Shown in pieces: positions 56,792-64,000 of a stretch of 64,000 nt of DNA. The DNA comes from Altererythrobacter sp. (GTDB lineage: Bacteria > Pseudomonadota > Alphaproteobacteria > Sphingomonadales > Sphingomonadaceae): the NCBI GenBank assembly GCA_017308255.1, contig JAFKFN010000018.1, positions 1-64,000 on the forward strand, read 5' to 3'. Below the pieces are notes generated by a model. The model saw nothing but the letters and a program-made list of their open reading frames with translations, ran no database searches and was not told the origin of the DNA. The position numbers and the translations under genes were made by a program. The stretch's first letter is position 1. Each line of letters begins with the position of its first letter.

Positions 56792-57553
56792 ATGCTCGAA
56801 GTCCACCAGTTCCCCTGCCTGTCGGACAACTACGGCTTCCTGCTGCACGATCCGGCGAGCGGCGAAACCGCCTGCATCGATACGCCCGATGCGGACGCTT
56901 ATCTGCGCGAGGCGGCGGCGAAGAACTGGCGGATCACCGCCATCTGGAACACCCACTGGCACCCGGATCACGCCGGCGGCAATGAAGCGATCAAGGCCGC
57001 CGCGCATTGCGAGGTGATCGCGCCCGCCGTCGACGCGCCCAAGATCGCCGGGGTGGACCGCACGGTGAAGAACGGCGACACCGTGCAGCTCGGCGCGTGG
57101 ACGGCGAAAGTCATCGACGTCGGCGGCCACACCATGGGCCATATCGCTTATCACCTGCCGCAGGCCGGCATGGCCTTCGTCGGCGATTCGCTGTTCGCAT
57201 TGGGCTGCGGCCGGATGTTCGAAGGCAGTGCGCCACAGTTCTGGGCCAGCCTTTCGCGCCTCAAGGCGCTGCCGCCCGAAACCACGCTCTACTGCGCCCA
57301 CGAATATACCCAGGCCAATGCGCGTTTCGCGCTTCATGCGGACCCGGACAATATCGAGCTGCAGATCTATGCGCGCGAGGTTGACACGCGCCGCGCGCGG
57401 GGGGAGCCGACCGTTCCGACGCAGCTCGAGCGCGAGCTTGCCACCAACCCGTTCCTGCGCGCGGACGAGGAATACATGCGCGATCGCTGGGGCGGCGCCG
57501 ATCCGGCGGAGACGTTTGCCCGGCTGAGGGCGGCGAAGGACGGCTTTAGGTAG
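56792..57553 (+). CDS. gloB: hydroxyacylglutathione hydrolase (glyoxalase II)
   Basis: 253 residues from ATG 56792, ten bases past the VOC gene stop. Metal motif H55-x-H57-x-D59-H60 in NTHWHPDHAGG, further ligands in GGHTMGHIAYHL and FVGDSLFALGCGRMFEG, and the C-terminal glyoxalase II domain with YCAHEYTQANARFA. Hydrolyses S-lactoylglutathione in methylglyoxal removal. Confidence 0.95.
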   Translation: MLEVHQFPCLSDNYGFLLHDPASGETACIDTPDADAYLREAAAKNWRITAIWNTHWHPDHAGGNEAIKAAAHCEVIAPAVDAPKIAGVDRTVKNGDTVQLGAWTAKVIDVGGHTMGHIAYHLPQAGMAFVGDSLFALGCGRMFEGSAPQFWASLSRLKALPPETTLYCAHEYTQANARFALHADPDNIELQIYAREVDTRRARGEPTVPTQLERELATNPFLRADEEYMRDRWGGADPAETFARLRAAKDGFR

Positions 57554-57579
57554 GAACTCGCTGCGCCCTACCCCCGTCT

Positions 57580-57661
57580 CGTCATTGCGAGCGTAGCGAA
57601 GCATCCAGAGGCGGCTTGAACCGCCCTGGATTGCTTCGTCGCTACGCTCCTCGCAATGACG
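57580..57661. repeat. long palindromic intergenic repeat, copy D
   Basis: Outer arms CGTCATTGCGAG and CTCGCAATGACG. Left arm short (GCGAGCGTAGCGAAGC), right arm long (GCTTCGTCGCTACGCTCCTCGC), the reverse of copy A. Lies between gloB and the convergent atpF and may terminate both. Confidence 0.9.
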
Positions 57662-57722
57662 AATGGAGAGGGACCAATGGGGTGAGGGAGTCCCAAGGAA
57701 GGCCCGGCCTTCCCACGACAGC

Positions 57723-58262
57723 TCAGATCTCGGCGATGATCCGGTCGGTCAGCTTGCGATCGTCCGCTTCGGCGTGCTTCTTCGCGATCAGCTCGCGCGC
57801 GGCGGCGGCGCTGGCGCTGGCGACTTTGACGCGCAGCTCCTCGATCGCCGTGCGTTCGGCCGTGGCGATCTTTTCGGCGGCGATGGCCTTGTGCCGTTCG
57901 ATCAGCGCGCTGGCATCGGCCTTGGCCTTCTCCACGATCTCTTCGGCCTGCCGCTCCGCCCCGGAGCGCAACAGGGCGATTTCCGCGTCCGCTTCGGCTG
58001 ACTTGCGGGCATAGTCGTCACGCAGCTTCTCCGCCTCGGCGCGCAGGGCCTTGGCTTCTTCCAGCTGCTTGCGAATCCCGGCGATGCGGCTGTCGAGGAT
58101 CCCGGCGATGATGCGCGGAACCCCGGCCCACAGCGCGATCAGGATCACCGCAATCATCGCCAGCGCGACCATCGCGCCCGGCGTCAGAAAGGCGATGCCA
58201 TGCACCGTCGCTTCGGCATGTTCCTCGGCCCCGTGGGCACCTGCTGCGAGAAGATCAAGCAC
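57723..58262 (-). CDS. atpF: ATP synthase F0 subunit b
   Basis: 179 residues from GTG 58262, overlapping the b' stop by eight bases. One membrane helix (PGAMVALAMIAVILIALWAG) and a long charged helix (LEEAKALRAEAEKLRDDYARKSAEADAEIALLRSGAERQAEEIVEKAKADA) that forms the peripheral stalk. Last gene of this F0 operon; the F1 genes are not in the window, as is usual in alphaproteobacteria. Confidence 0.95.
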   Translation of the reverse strand: MLDLLAAGAHGAEEHAEATVHGIAFLTPGAMVALAMIAVILIALWAGVPRIIAGILDSRIAGIRKQLEEAKALRAEAEKLRDDYARKSAEADAEIALLRSGAERQAEEIVEKAKADASALIERHKAIAAEKIATAERTAIEELRVKVASASAAAARELIAKKHAEADDRKLTDRIIAEI

Positions 58263-58749
58263 GGCTCAGCGCTCCGGCAACGGCGGCGCGAACCGCCTTA
58301 TCGTCCACTTTGGCGCTCGTCAGCTTGGCGACGATCTCTCGCGCGGCCTCGGCCGCCATGGCCTCCACCTCGGCGAGCGCGCTCTGGCGTGCCGCGTCGA
58401 GCGCCTGGGCTGCTTCTTCCGCCTTGGCGGCAAGCCGCTTGTCGGCGGCGGCAATGCGCTTGCCCTCGGCCTCGGCCGCCGCGGCCTTGGCCTGTGCCGT
58501 CAGGCCCTGGGCTTCCGCGTGCGCCGCGTTCATCCGCGAGCGCCAGCCTTCCTCGGCCGCGTCTGCCTCCGCCCGCAGGCGCTCGGCCTCGGCCAGGTCG
58601 GCGGCGATCTGCGCGTCACGCTGATCGACAGTCGATTCCACCCGGGGCACGATCCCACGGCCGACGAAGAAGTAGATCACGCCCAGCACCAGCAGCAGCC
58701 AGAACCACTGCGACTGGTAAACCAGGCCAAGCTGCGAAAGTTGGGGCAT
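58255..58749 (-). CDS. atpF2: ATP synthase F0 subunit b'
   Basis: 164 residues. Membrane helix SQWFWLLLVLGVIYFFVGRGIVPRVE then an Ala/Glu-rich stalk helix (AADLAEAERLRAEADAAEEG). The b/b' heterodimer is standard in alphaproteobacteria. Confidence 0.94.
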   Translation of the reverse strand: MPQLSQLGLVYQSQWFWLLLVLGVIYFFVGRGIVPRVESTVDQRDAQIAADLAEAERLRAEADAAEEGWRSRMNAAHAEAQGLTAQAKAAAAEAEGKRIAAADKRLAAKAEEAAQALDAARQSALAEVEAMAAEAAREIVAKLTSAKVDDKAVRAAVAGALSRA

Positions 58750-58814
58750 CGCTTACGCCTTAGACGAGTGACGGTGCGTCAGCCCGGCGGCACTGCGCCG
58801 CCGGGCGGAACGGA

Positions 58815-59042
58815 TCAACGCGCGTAGAGGATGATCATCGCCACGGCGAACGCCATCAGGCCGAGAAGTTCGGCAGCGGCGAAGCCGATGTACAGGGTGC
58901 CGGTCTGGCCGCCGGCGGCCGCCGGGTTGCGCAGCGCGCCCTGAAGGAACGAACCGAACACGAAGCCCACGCCGGCAGCAGCCGCGCCGACGCCGATCGC
59001 CGCGATGCCGGCACCGATAACCTGAGCAGAAGCGAGTTCCAT
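58815..59042 (-). CDS. atpE: ATP synthase F0 subunit c
   Basis: 75 residues from ATG 59042 (GGAG upstream). Two helices with GAGIAAIGVGAAAAGVGFVFGSFL and the proton-carrying Glu in GFAAAELLGLMAF. Loop RNP is present (LRNPAAA). Confidence 0.97.
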   Translation of the reverse strand: MELASAQVIGAGIAAIGVGAAAAGVGFVFGSFLQGALRNPAAAGGQTGTLYIGFAAAELLGLMAFAVAMIILYAR

Positions 59043-59076
59043 TTTGCTAACTCCGTTGGATAACTGGTTGCTGTTC

Positions 59077-59856
59077 TTAGTGAAGGTTGACCGCATCGTT
59101 GATGTAGAGCGCGGTCAGCAACGCGAACACGAAAGCCTGGATGGCGCCGACCAGCAGCTCCAGCGCGTTCACGAAAATGACGAAGAGGAACGCCAGCAGC
59201 GAAACGCCGTAGCCCATCGGCCCGCCGGCATTGAGCCCCTGCACCACGAAGTTGCCGAACACCTCCAGCAGGATGTGCCCCGCGAACATCGCGATGAACG
59301 GCCGCAGCCCGAGGCTGAACGGGCGCACCAGGAACGAGACGAACTCGATCGGGGCGACCACGAATTTCAGCGGCAGCGGCGTGCCGTGCGGCACGAACAG
59401 CGAGAAGAAGTGCAGCCCGTGCTTCCAGAAGCCCACGCCCAGCACGATCGCGAAGCTGATGATCGACATCGTGCCGGTGACGGTGAACTGGCTGGTGACG
59501 GTGAACGGATGCGCGCCGGGCACCACAGCGAACGGCAGCGCGCCGATCCAGTTGGACGCCAGGATGAACACGAAGGCGGTGAACACCCAGGGCAGATACT
59601 TGCGGCCTTCCGGACCGATGCTCTGCCGGGTGACGTTGTCGAGGAAGCCCGTCAGCATCTCCACCGCGGCCTGCCAGCGGCCGGGCACCAGCTCGCGCTT
59701 CAGCCCGCCCCACATGAACAGCACGATCGCGACCAGCACGATCAGCATCCACAAGGCCGAGTTGGTGAACTGGAACGGGCTCGCGGCCAGTTGATCGCTG
59801 CCAATCGGCGCGATCATGAACTGGTGCATCGGATCGATCTTGGCTTCTGCGGCCAC
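59077..59856 (-). CDS. atpB: ATP synthase F0 subunit a
   Basis: 259 residues, five to six membrane helices. The proton half-channel region reads RPFSLGLRPFIAMFAGHILLEVFGNF. The essential Arg is R185; the neighbour normally Leu is Pro186, and the usual Asn (FANM) is Ala. Start is ATG 59856. Second gene of atpI-B-E-F'-F. Confidence 0.95.
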   Translation of the reverse strand: MAAEAKIDPMHQFMIAPIGSDQLAASPFQFTNSALWMLIVLVAIVLFMWGGLKRELVPGRWQAAVEMLTGFLDNVTRQSIGPEGRKYLPWVFTAFVFILASNWIGALPFAVVPGAHPFTVTSQFTVTGTMSIISFAIVLGVGFWKHGLHFFSLFVPHGTPLPLKFVVAPIEFVSFLVRPFSLGLRPFIAMFAGHILLEVFGNFVVQGLNAGGPMGYGVSLLAFLFVIFVNALELLVGAIQAFVFALLTALYINDAVNLH

Positions 59857-59886
59857 TGGTCTTGGTTCCCGATTTTCCCTGGGCGC

Positions 59887-60201
59887 TTAGTCGGCGCGGT
59901 TCTTGTTCATCTGCACGACGTGCAGGCATGCCCCGGCGAAAGCGAGGAACATCAGCACGATCGTGATCCACGGCAGCGTGTCGAACACATTGTCGAGCAC
60001 GAGGCCGATGATGATGCCACCCACCGGGTAGCCCACCATGGTGGAAGCGATCTGGATGCCCGCGCTGCGCCCGTCACGCATGGGCGCGTGCTCCTTGGCG
60101 ATGCGTTCGTCTTCCGCCTTGCGCGCGGCGGCGATCCGGCCTTCGAGCGAATCGAGCTTCGGGTCCTCACCGATGGGTGCGTTTTCGGGATCGTTGGCCA
60201 C
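59887..60201 (-). CDS. atpI: ATP synthase assembly protein I (AtpI/AtpZ type)
   Basis: 104 residues from GTG 60201. Charged N-terminus, then GYPVGGIIIGLVLDNVFDTLPWITIVLMFLAFAGACLHVVQMN with two membrane helices, characteristic of the alphaproteobacterial subunit I. First gene of the F0 operon. The 185-base gap upstream shows no further gene. Confidence 0.9.
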   Translation of the reverse strand: MANDPENAPIGEDPKLDSLEGRIAAARKAEDERIAKEHAPMRDGRSAGIQIASTMVGYPVGGIIIGLVLDNVFDTLPWITIVLMFLAFAGACLHVVQMNKNRAD

Positions 60202-60386
60202 GATGAAAGCGTCTGCCTCGCGCAGGGGTAAAGAAATTCGCGGCCAGGGGCTACCCCGGCCGACGACGCGCCGCCCTTACGGGTGAGGGGCTGGCAAGTC
60301 AACCGCGGGCGGGCGGCGAAGGGCGCGTTGTCCGCCAGCGGGGAGCCGCCGGCCGCGCCCCGGCCCCCGCGGAAAACGCGCGGACG

Positions 60387-60785
60387 CTACGGGCAGCGCG
60401 GATCGCGCTGGGCGGCGCCGGCCTTGGTCTGCCAGGTGCCGTCGGGCGCCTGGTACTTGAGGCCGTCTTCCAGTCGGGCAATCAGGATGCAGCCCTGGGT
60501 GAAGGCATATTCCTGCAGCGTCGCCGGCGGCTGCGCGGCCTGGGCGCGTTCGGCATAATTGGCGCGGCGGCGGATATTGATATCCGACACGAGCGTGCGC
60601 ACCGATGCCGGTTGATCCCCCACGACGCCGAGATAGCCATCCATCTTTTCCCCCACCTGCCCGGCGCGGCGGGCCGCATCGTAAGCGGGATCGCGCTGGG
60701 CCAGTGCCGGGGCGGACAGGGCCAGCCCGGCGAGCACGAGGCCGCCGAGAAGGGCCTTGGCGAAAGTGCGATGCGACGTGATCAT
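60387..60785 (-). CDS. ydbL: YdbL family (DUF1318) periplasmic protein
   Basis: 132 residues from ATG 60785 (GAGGTGG upstream), signal peptide ending PALAQ. YDAARRAGQVGEKMDGYLGVVG and LVSDINIRRRANYAERAQ are characteristic of YdbL. Part of the ydbH-ynbE-ydbL set; YdbL is thought to act as chaperone for the YdbH-YnbE bridge. Confidence 0.9.
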   Translation of the reverse strand: MITSHRTFAKALLGGLVLAGLALSAPALAQRDPAYDAARRAGQVGEKMDGYLGVVGDQPASVRTLVSDINIRRRANYAERAQAAQPPATLQEYAFTQGCILIARLEDGLKYQAPDGTWQTKAGAAQRDPRCP

Positions 60786-60795
60786 GTGAGCCACC

Positions 60796-61038
60796 TCAAA
60801 AGATATCCGGATTCGCTTCGATATTCTGGCGAACATCGTCCGCGAGCCGATAAATCACTTCCTGCTTGATGTTGATGTTAAGCTCGATCACGATCGGCTC
60901 GTTGGGTGCGGTCACCGAAATGCACCCCCCGGCCAGCGCCGAACCCAGCACCGCCATCACCCCTGCGATCGCCCCACGCATCCCCATTCCTGGCATATGC
61001 GCACGCCGTGCAGGCTTGGTCAAATCGGCAGTGATCAT
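60796..61038 (-). CDS. ynbE: YnbE-like outer membrane lipoprotein
   Basis: 80 residues from ATG 61038, overlapping the ydbH stop as ATGA. A lipoprotein-like signal ends LAGGC, a relaxed lipobox, and the mature protein CISVTAPNEPIVIELNINI then KQEVIYRLADDVRQNI is typical of YnbE. The first 20 residues before the hydrophobic part are unusually long, so an internal ATG (60996) might be used. Partners YdbH in lipid transport. Confidence 0.88.
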   Translation of the reverse strand: MITADLTKPARRAHMPGMGMRGAIAGVMAVLGSALAGGCISVTAPNEPIVIELNINIKQEVIYRLADDVRQNIEANPDIF

Positions 61039-64000
61039 CGGTTTTCCTCGCTTTCGCGGCGCTGAATGAGGGTATCGTCGGGCGCTGGGGCGGCCGGGGC
61101 GGGTAGCAGCGGACGGCCGTCCTCGTCGCGCAGAATCGGATTGCCCTGGGCATCGAGCAGGCCGACATCGGGCGAACGCGGGTCCTTCACCGCCGCCGGA
61201 TCGTAGAGCGAGCGCAAGTTGCCCAGCAGGGCATAGAACTGCGCCCGGACATTGAGGTCGAGCCGAATCGGCAGGCCGGCGATGGCGCGGGTGAGGAAGT
61301 TGCGCTTGGCGCCCACTCCCTGGCTCACCCCGTCGATGCGCACGCTGGTGACCACCTCTCCCGCGAGATCGCCGTTCATCTCCACCCGCATCTGCCGGTA
61401 ATCGAGCGAGCGCAGGGCATCGAAGGCAATGTTCGCCATGGTGCCGAGATCCTTGTACGTCAGCTCACCGACATAGGACACGTTGCCGCCCGGCGGGCGC
61501 GAGAACAGCAGACCATCCTCCAGATGGCCGTTGCCCATGGCATCGAACACGATCGGCACGGTGCCGTCGAACACGCCGGTGGCGGCGATATTGCCCAGCT
61601 CCATCCGCTCGATGAAGCGCGCGGCGTCCAGCCCCGCGATGTCGAAGACGTAGCGCCGCTCCTCCGCCGCGCCGAAGGTGATCTCCACCGGGCGCATCGT
61701 CAGCGTGCCGCCCATGAACGGCCATGTGCCGCCTTCCACGTCCAGCACCGCGCCATCGCGCAGCTGGAAGGTCACATTGCCGTCCAGCACTTCCACGCCG
61801 GGATTGACCGAAGCGACGTGCAGGCGCTGACCCGGCGCCGTCGTCAGGCCGAGCAGGTCGGTGAACTCCACCGTGCCCGAAGCCCCCTTCACGGGCCCGA
61901 ACGCCGCAGCCAGATCCAGCGAATCGCTGGAGAAGCGGCCACGGCTGGTCACGCCGCTTTCGTTCCAGTCGATCCGCCCCGTGCCGGTCACCGTGCCGCG
62001 GACATTGGCCACGATGCCATAGGCCAGCCGGGTCAGCGTTTCGGGCTGGAGCAGCCGGTCGAAAGCCAGGCCCGGAACCGTCAGATCGGCATGGCCCCGG
62101 CCGCTGGAAAGATCGTGCACCAGGTTGACGTCCGTCACCTCGCGGCCGGTCAGCGGCTCGCGCAGCGTGGCTTGCGCGCCGATGCGGTTGTCCTCCAGCG
62201 TCAGCGTCGCGCCCTCGGCGGCCAGCGGCTCGAACCGCGCGGGACCCTGGCGGTCCTCCAGCCGGAACGCGCCGTCGCTCAGCGTCAGGCGGCCGTCGGC
62301 GTAGCGCCAGGCGCCGTTCGCCCCCAGAAGGTCCAGCGGTACGGCATAAAGCCGCACGTCCGCGCCGGCGAAGCGCCCGGCCACGGTCTCGCCGATCTGG
62401 GCCGAAACATCGTCCAGGGCGAAGCGGCTGGCGGTCTCCGGCGGGCCGAGCGTGACTTCGAGCTGCCGCGCCGAAAGCGCGCCGGGCCAGGCAAGGCCCA
62501 CCGGGCCGCTGCGGATCGCGATCGGCGTTTCGGCCAGGTGGCCCGACAGCTCCAGCGCGGGCGCGCCGGCGGCCACGCGCAGGCCTTGCGCGCCATAGCG
62601 CACGATCGCTCCCCCGCGCGGGGGGCACAGCGTCAGGCTCTGCTGATCGACCGCGAGGCTGGCGACGTGGAGCGCATCGAAGCGCAGTTCCGTGCAATCG
62701 CGCCAGAGCGAGAGGCCTCCCGCGCGCGACCACTGGCCGGAGAGCGGCAGGGCCAGGTTCTCGGCCGAGCCGCCGGGCAGCGCCCCGCTCATCCGCGCCC
62801 GGCCGGAAAAGCCCAGGTTGCCGCCGGCATCCCATGCCAGCGCCAGTTCCGGGATCGCCAGGCGCGAGGGGCCGGCGGCGTAGTCCGCCATGCTCAGCCG
62901 CACTTGCATCCCGCCGTCCGCGCCTTGCTCCAGCCGGCCGGCCAGGCGCGGCAGGTCGCCGCCGTTGCTGGCGAAATTGCCGCTGAAACGAGCGTTCCTG
63001 CCCGGCTCCAGCACCCCCTGCACGCGCGATACCGCCATGAGGCTGACGCCCCGGCCACTGCGCAGCGTGGCCTGGGGCACGATCAGCGAAACATTCCCGT
63101 CGGTGCGCCGCAGCGTCAGTTCGGCGGAAAGCGTGCTGGCCCGGCTTTCCGCCATGAGCGCGCCGCGAATACGGGCAAGAAGCGGGCCGAGCAGCGTATC
63201 GCGCGTGGCGTTCTCGGCGCCGGCCAGGGTTGCCTGGGCCGCCTCGCCCGGACCCACGCCCTGCCCGCTGAGGCGCGCATCCACCTCGATCCGCGCGAAA
63301 TCGCGCCGGGTCCGCAGCGAACCGTCGATGCCCACGCCCGCGGCCCGCGCCGCGCCGGTGACGAGATCGGTGCCGTCGAGATCGTATCGCGCCGTCAGCC
63401 CCTCGGCACGCCAGGTGAATTCGCCTTCCCCGCCCAGCGCGGCCAGGCGATTGGTGCCCATCCGCGCCGCGCCCGCCCGCAGGCCCGCCTCGCCATCGAA
63501 CCGGGTCAGCGCCTGGTCCGCGCGCGCCGTGACCTGCAAGGCGGCGCTTTCCACGCTCAACGCCTGATCGGGGCAGGCCAGCGCGGCGAGGCGCAAGGGC
63601 CCTTCGAAGCCGGGGCGCTCGCTCGTTACCGTCAGCTTGCCGTAAAGCGTCGTGCCGCGCATCTCGCAGTGGCCCAGGGCCAGGCGGGGCGCACTCGCCG
63701 CCAGTTCGCCCGCGAAGCCGCCCCGCAGTGGGCCATTGCCGCTGAGGCTGATCCCGACCGGGCCATAGTCGCTTTCGAGCAGCGCCCTGCCATCGCTGAC
63801 GCGCAGGCGCATATCGGGCAGCTTGAACGGTTCCTTCGACCCGGTGAATATCAGCGGATCGAGCGCCCCGAAGCTGAGCGTGCCGCCACGATAACTGCCG
63901 TAAAGGCGCGGGCGCGTGAGCCTGACTTCGGCAACCGACGGCAGGCCGAACCCGTAGCGCATGATGACTTCCGCCCGCTCCACCGTCAGGTCGGGCCGGG
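61035..64000 (-). CDS. ydbH: YdbH-family intermembrane lipid transport protein, 5' end off window
   Basis: At least 988 residues, open at the right edge. AsmA-like repeats of beta strands form a long hydrophobic groove; the C-terminal GELTYKDLGTMANIAFDALRSLDYRQMRVEMNGDLAGEVVTSVRIDG and IAGLPIRLDLNVRAQFYALLGNLRSLYDP define the YdbH family. It spans the periplasm and, with YnbE, moves phospholipids to the outer membrane. Stops inside the ynbE start (ATGA). A signal anchor should lie outside the window. Confidence 0.9.
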   Translation of the reverse strand, partial: RPDLTVERAEVIMRYGFGLPSVAEVRLTRPRLYGSYRGGTLSFGALDPLIFTGSKEPFKLPDMRLRVSDGRALLESDYGPVGISLSGNGPLRGGFAGELAASAPRLALGHCEMRGTTLYGKLTVTSERPGFEGPLRLAALACPDQALSVESAALQVTARADQALTRFDGEAGLRAGAARMGTNRLAALGGEGEFTWRAEGLTARYDLDGTDLVTGAARAAGVGIDGSLRTRRDFARIEVDARLSGQGVGPGEAAQATLAGAENATRDTLLGPLLARIRGALMAESRASTLSAELTLRRTDGNVSLIVPQATLRSGRGVSLMAVSRVQGVLEPGRNARFSGNFASNGGDLPRLAGRLEQGADGGMQVRLSMADYAAGPSRLAIPELALAWDAGGNLGFSGRARMSGALPGGSAENLALPLSGQWSRAGGLSLWRDCTELRFDALHVASLAVDQQSLTLCPPRGGAIVRYGAQGLRVAAGAPALELSGHLAETPIAIRSGPVGLAWPGALSARQLEVTLGPPETASRFALDDVSAQIGETVAGRFAGADVRLYAVPLDLLGANGAWRYADGRLTLSDGAFRLEDRQGPARFEPLAAEGATLTLEDNRIGAQATLREPLTGREVTDVNLVHDLSSGRGHADLTVPGLAFDRLLQPETLTRLAYGIVANVRGTVTGTGRIDWNESGVTSRGRFSSDSLDLAAAFGPVKGASGTVEFTDLLGLTTAPGQRLHVASVNPGVEVLDGNVTFQLRDGAVLDVEGGTWPFMGGTLTMRPVEITFGAAEERRYVFDIAGLDAARFIERMELGNIAATGVFDGTVPIVFDAMGNGHLEDGLLFSRPPGGNVSYVGELTYKDLGTMANIAFDALRSLDYRQMRVEMNGDLAGEVVTSVRIDGVSQGVGAKRNFLTRAIAGLPIRLDLNVRAQFYALLGNLRSLYDPAAVKDPRSPDVGLLDAQGNPILRDEDGRPLLPAPAAPAPDDTLIQRRESEENR

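Overview
The window is a GC-rich, gene-dense chromosomal segment from an alphaproteobacterium, most likely a sphingomonad (Sphingomonadaceae/Erythrobacteraceae; Novosphingobium-like is a guess at genus level). This rests on: alphaproteobacterial gene order (bamD-recN-ligA; TIGR02300 family/aroA/cmk/rpsA; atpI-atpB-atpE-b'-b); ribosomal proteins bS16 and bL9 with long Ala/Glu-rich tails; a class II-like AroA; and short palindromic repeats starting GTCATTGCGAG that are common in sphingomonad intergenic DNA. Almost everything is core housekeeping, with a few small accessory insertions between core genes.

Layout. 0-1.1 kb: a broken edge where a hyaluronidase-like (CEMIP/G8) gene fragment on the minus strand meets a 5'-truncated MarR regulator. 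1.1-7.3 kb: ligA, a lipoprotein, a GNAT enzyme, recN, a PilZ protein and bamD. 7.5-10.4 kb: a four-PAS GGDEF-EAL protein. 10.4-14.4 kb: a CmcJ-like oxygenase divergent from a row of secreted proteins (DUF6152, an unknown, SMP-30-like, an unknown). 14.4-17.6 kb: an O-methyltransferase, a lone Flp pilin and lepA. 17.6-22.7 kb: tandem GGDEF-EAL-PilZ paralogs. 22.8-28.4 kb: ferredoxin reductase, dnaN, fabG, a broken GxxExxY cassette and fabD. 28.4-31.2 kb: an LD-carboxypeptidase/Mur ligase divergent pair and a VTT membrane protein. 31.5-34.2 kb: rpsF-rpsR-rplI and AMP nucleosidase. 34.2-42.4 kb: a hydrolase/GFA pair, an EmrAB-type pump, asd, DUF4336 and a DPP-IV-like peptidase. 42.4-49.4 kb: the ffh-rpsP-rimM-trmD-rplS group, split between rimM and trmD by a VapBC pair, a LysR regulator, a small membrane protein and a thioredoxin-reductase-like enzyme; then tRNA-Ala(GGC). 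49.5-55.9 kb: TIGR02300 protein, aroA, SugE-type SMR exporter, cmk, acyltransferase and rpsA. 56-57.6 kb: GFA, VOC and gloB. 57.7-60.2 kb: the ATP synthase F0 operon. 60.4-64 kb: ydbL-ynbE-ydbH, running off the right edge.

Themes. Three multidomain cyclic-di-GMP enzymes and one PilZ protein lie between 6.2 and 22.7 kb; the two tandem enzymes carry a C-terminal PilZ domain and lack the RxxD inhibitory site that the third one keeps. Many operons are joined by a four-base GTGA overlap (GTG start inside the upstream TGA), including vapB/vapC and vapC/trmD. Short palindromes are found in most larger gaps and have rewritten the N-terminus of RimM and apparently the C-terminus of AroA. I found no CRISPR array, prophage, integrase or transposase. 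The best candidates for something new are the VapBC module coupled to trmD, the GGDEF-EAL-PilZ pair, the secreted cluster at 11.5-13.7 kb, and the inverted-repeat-bounded GxxExxY cassette.
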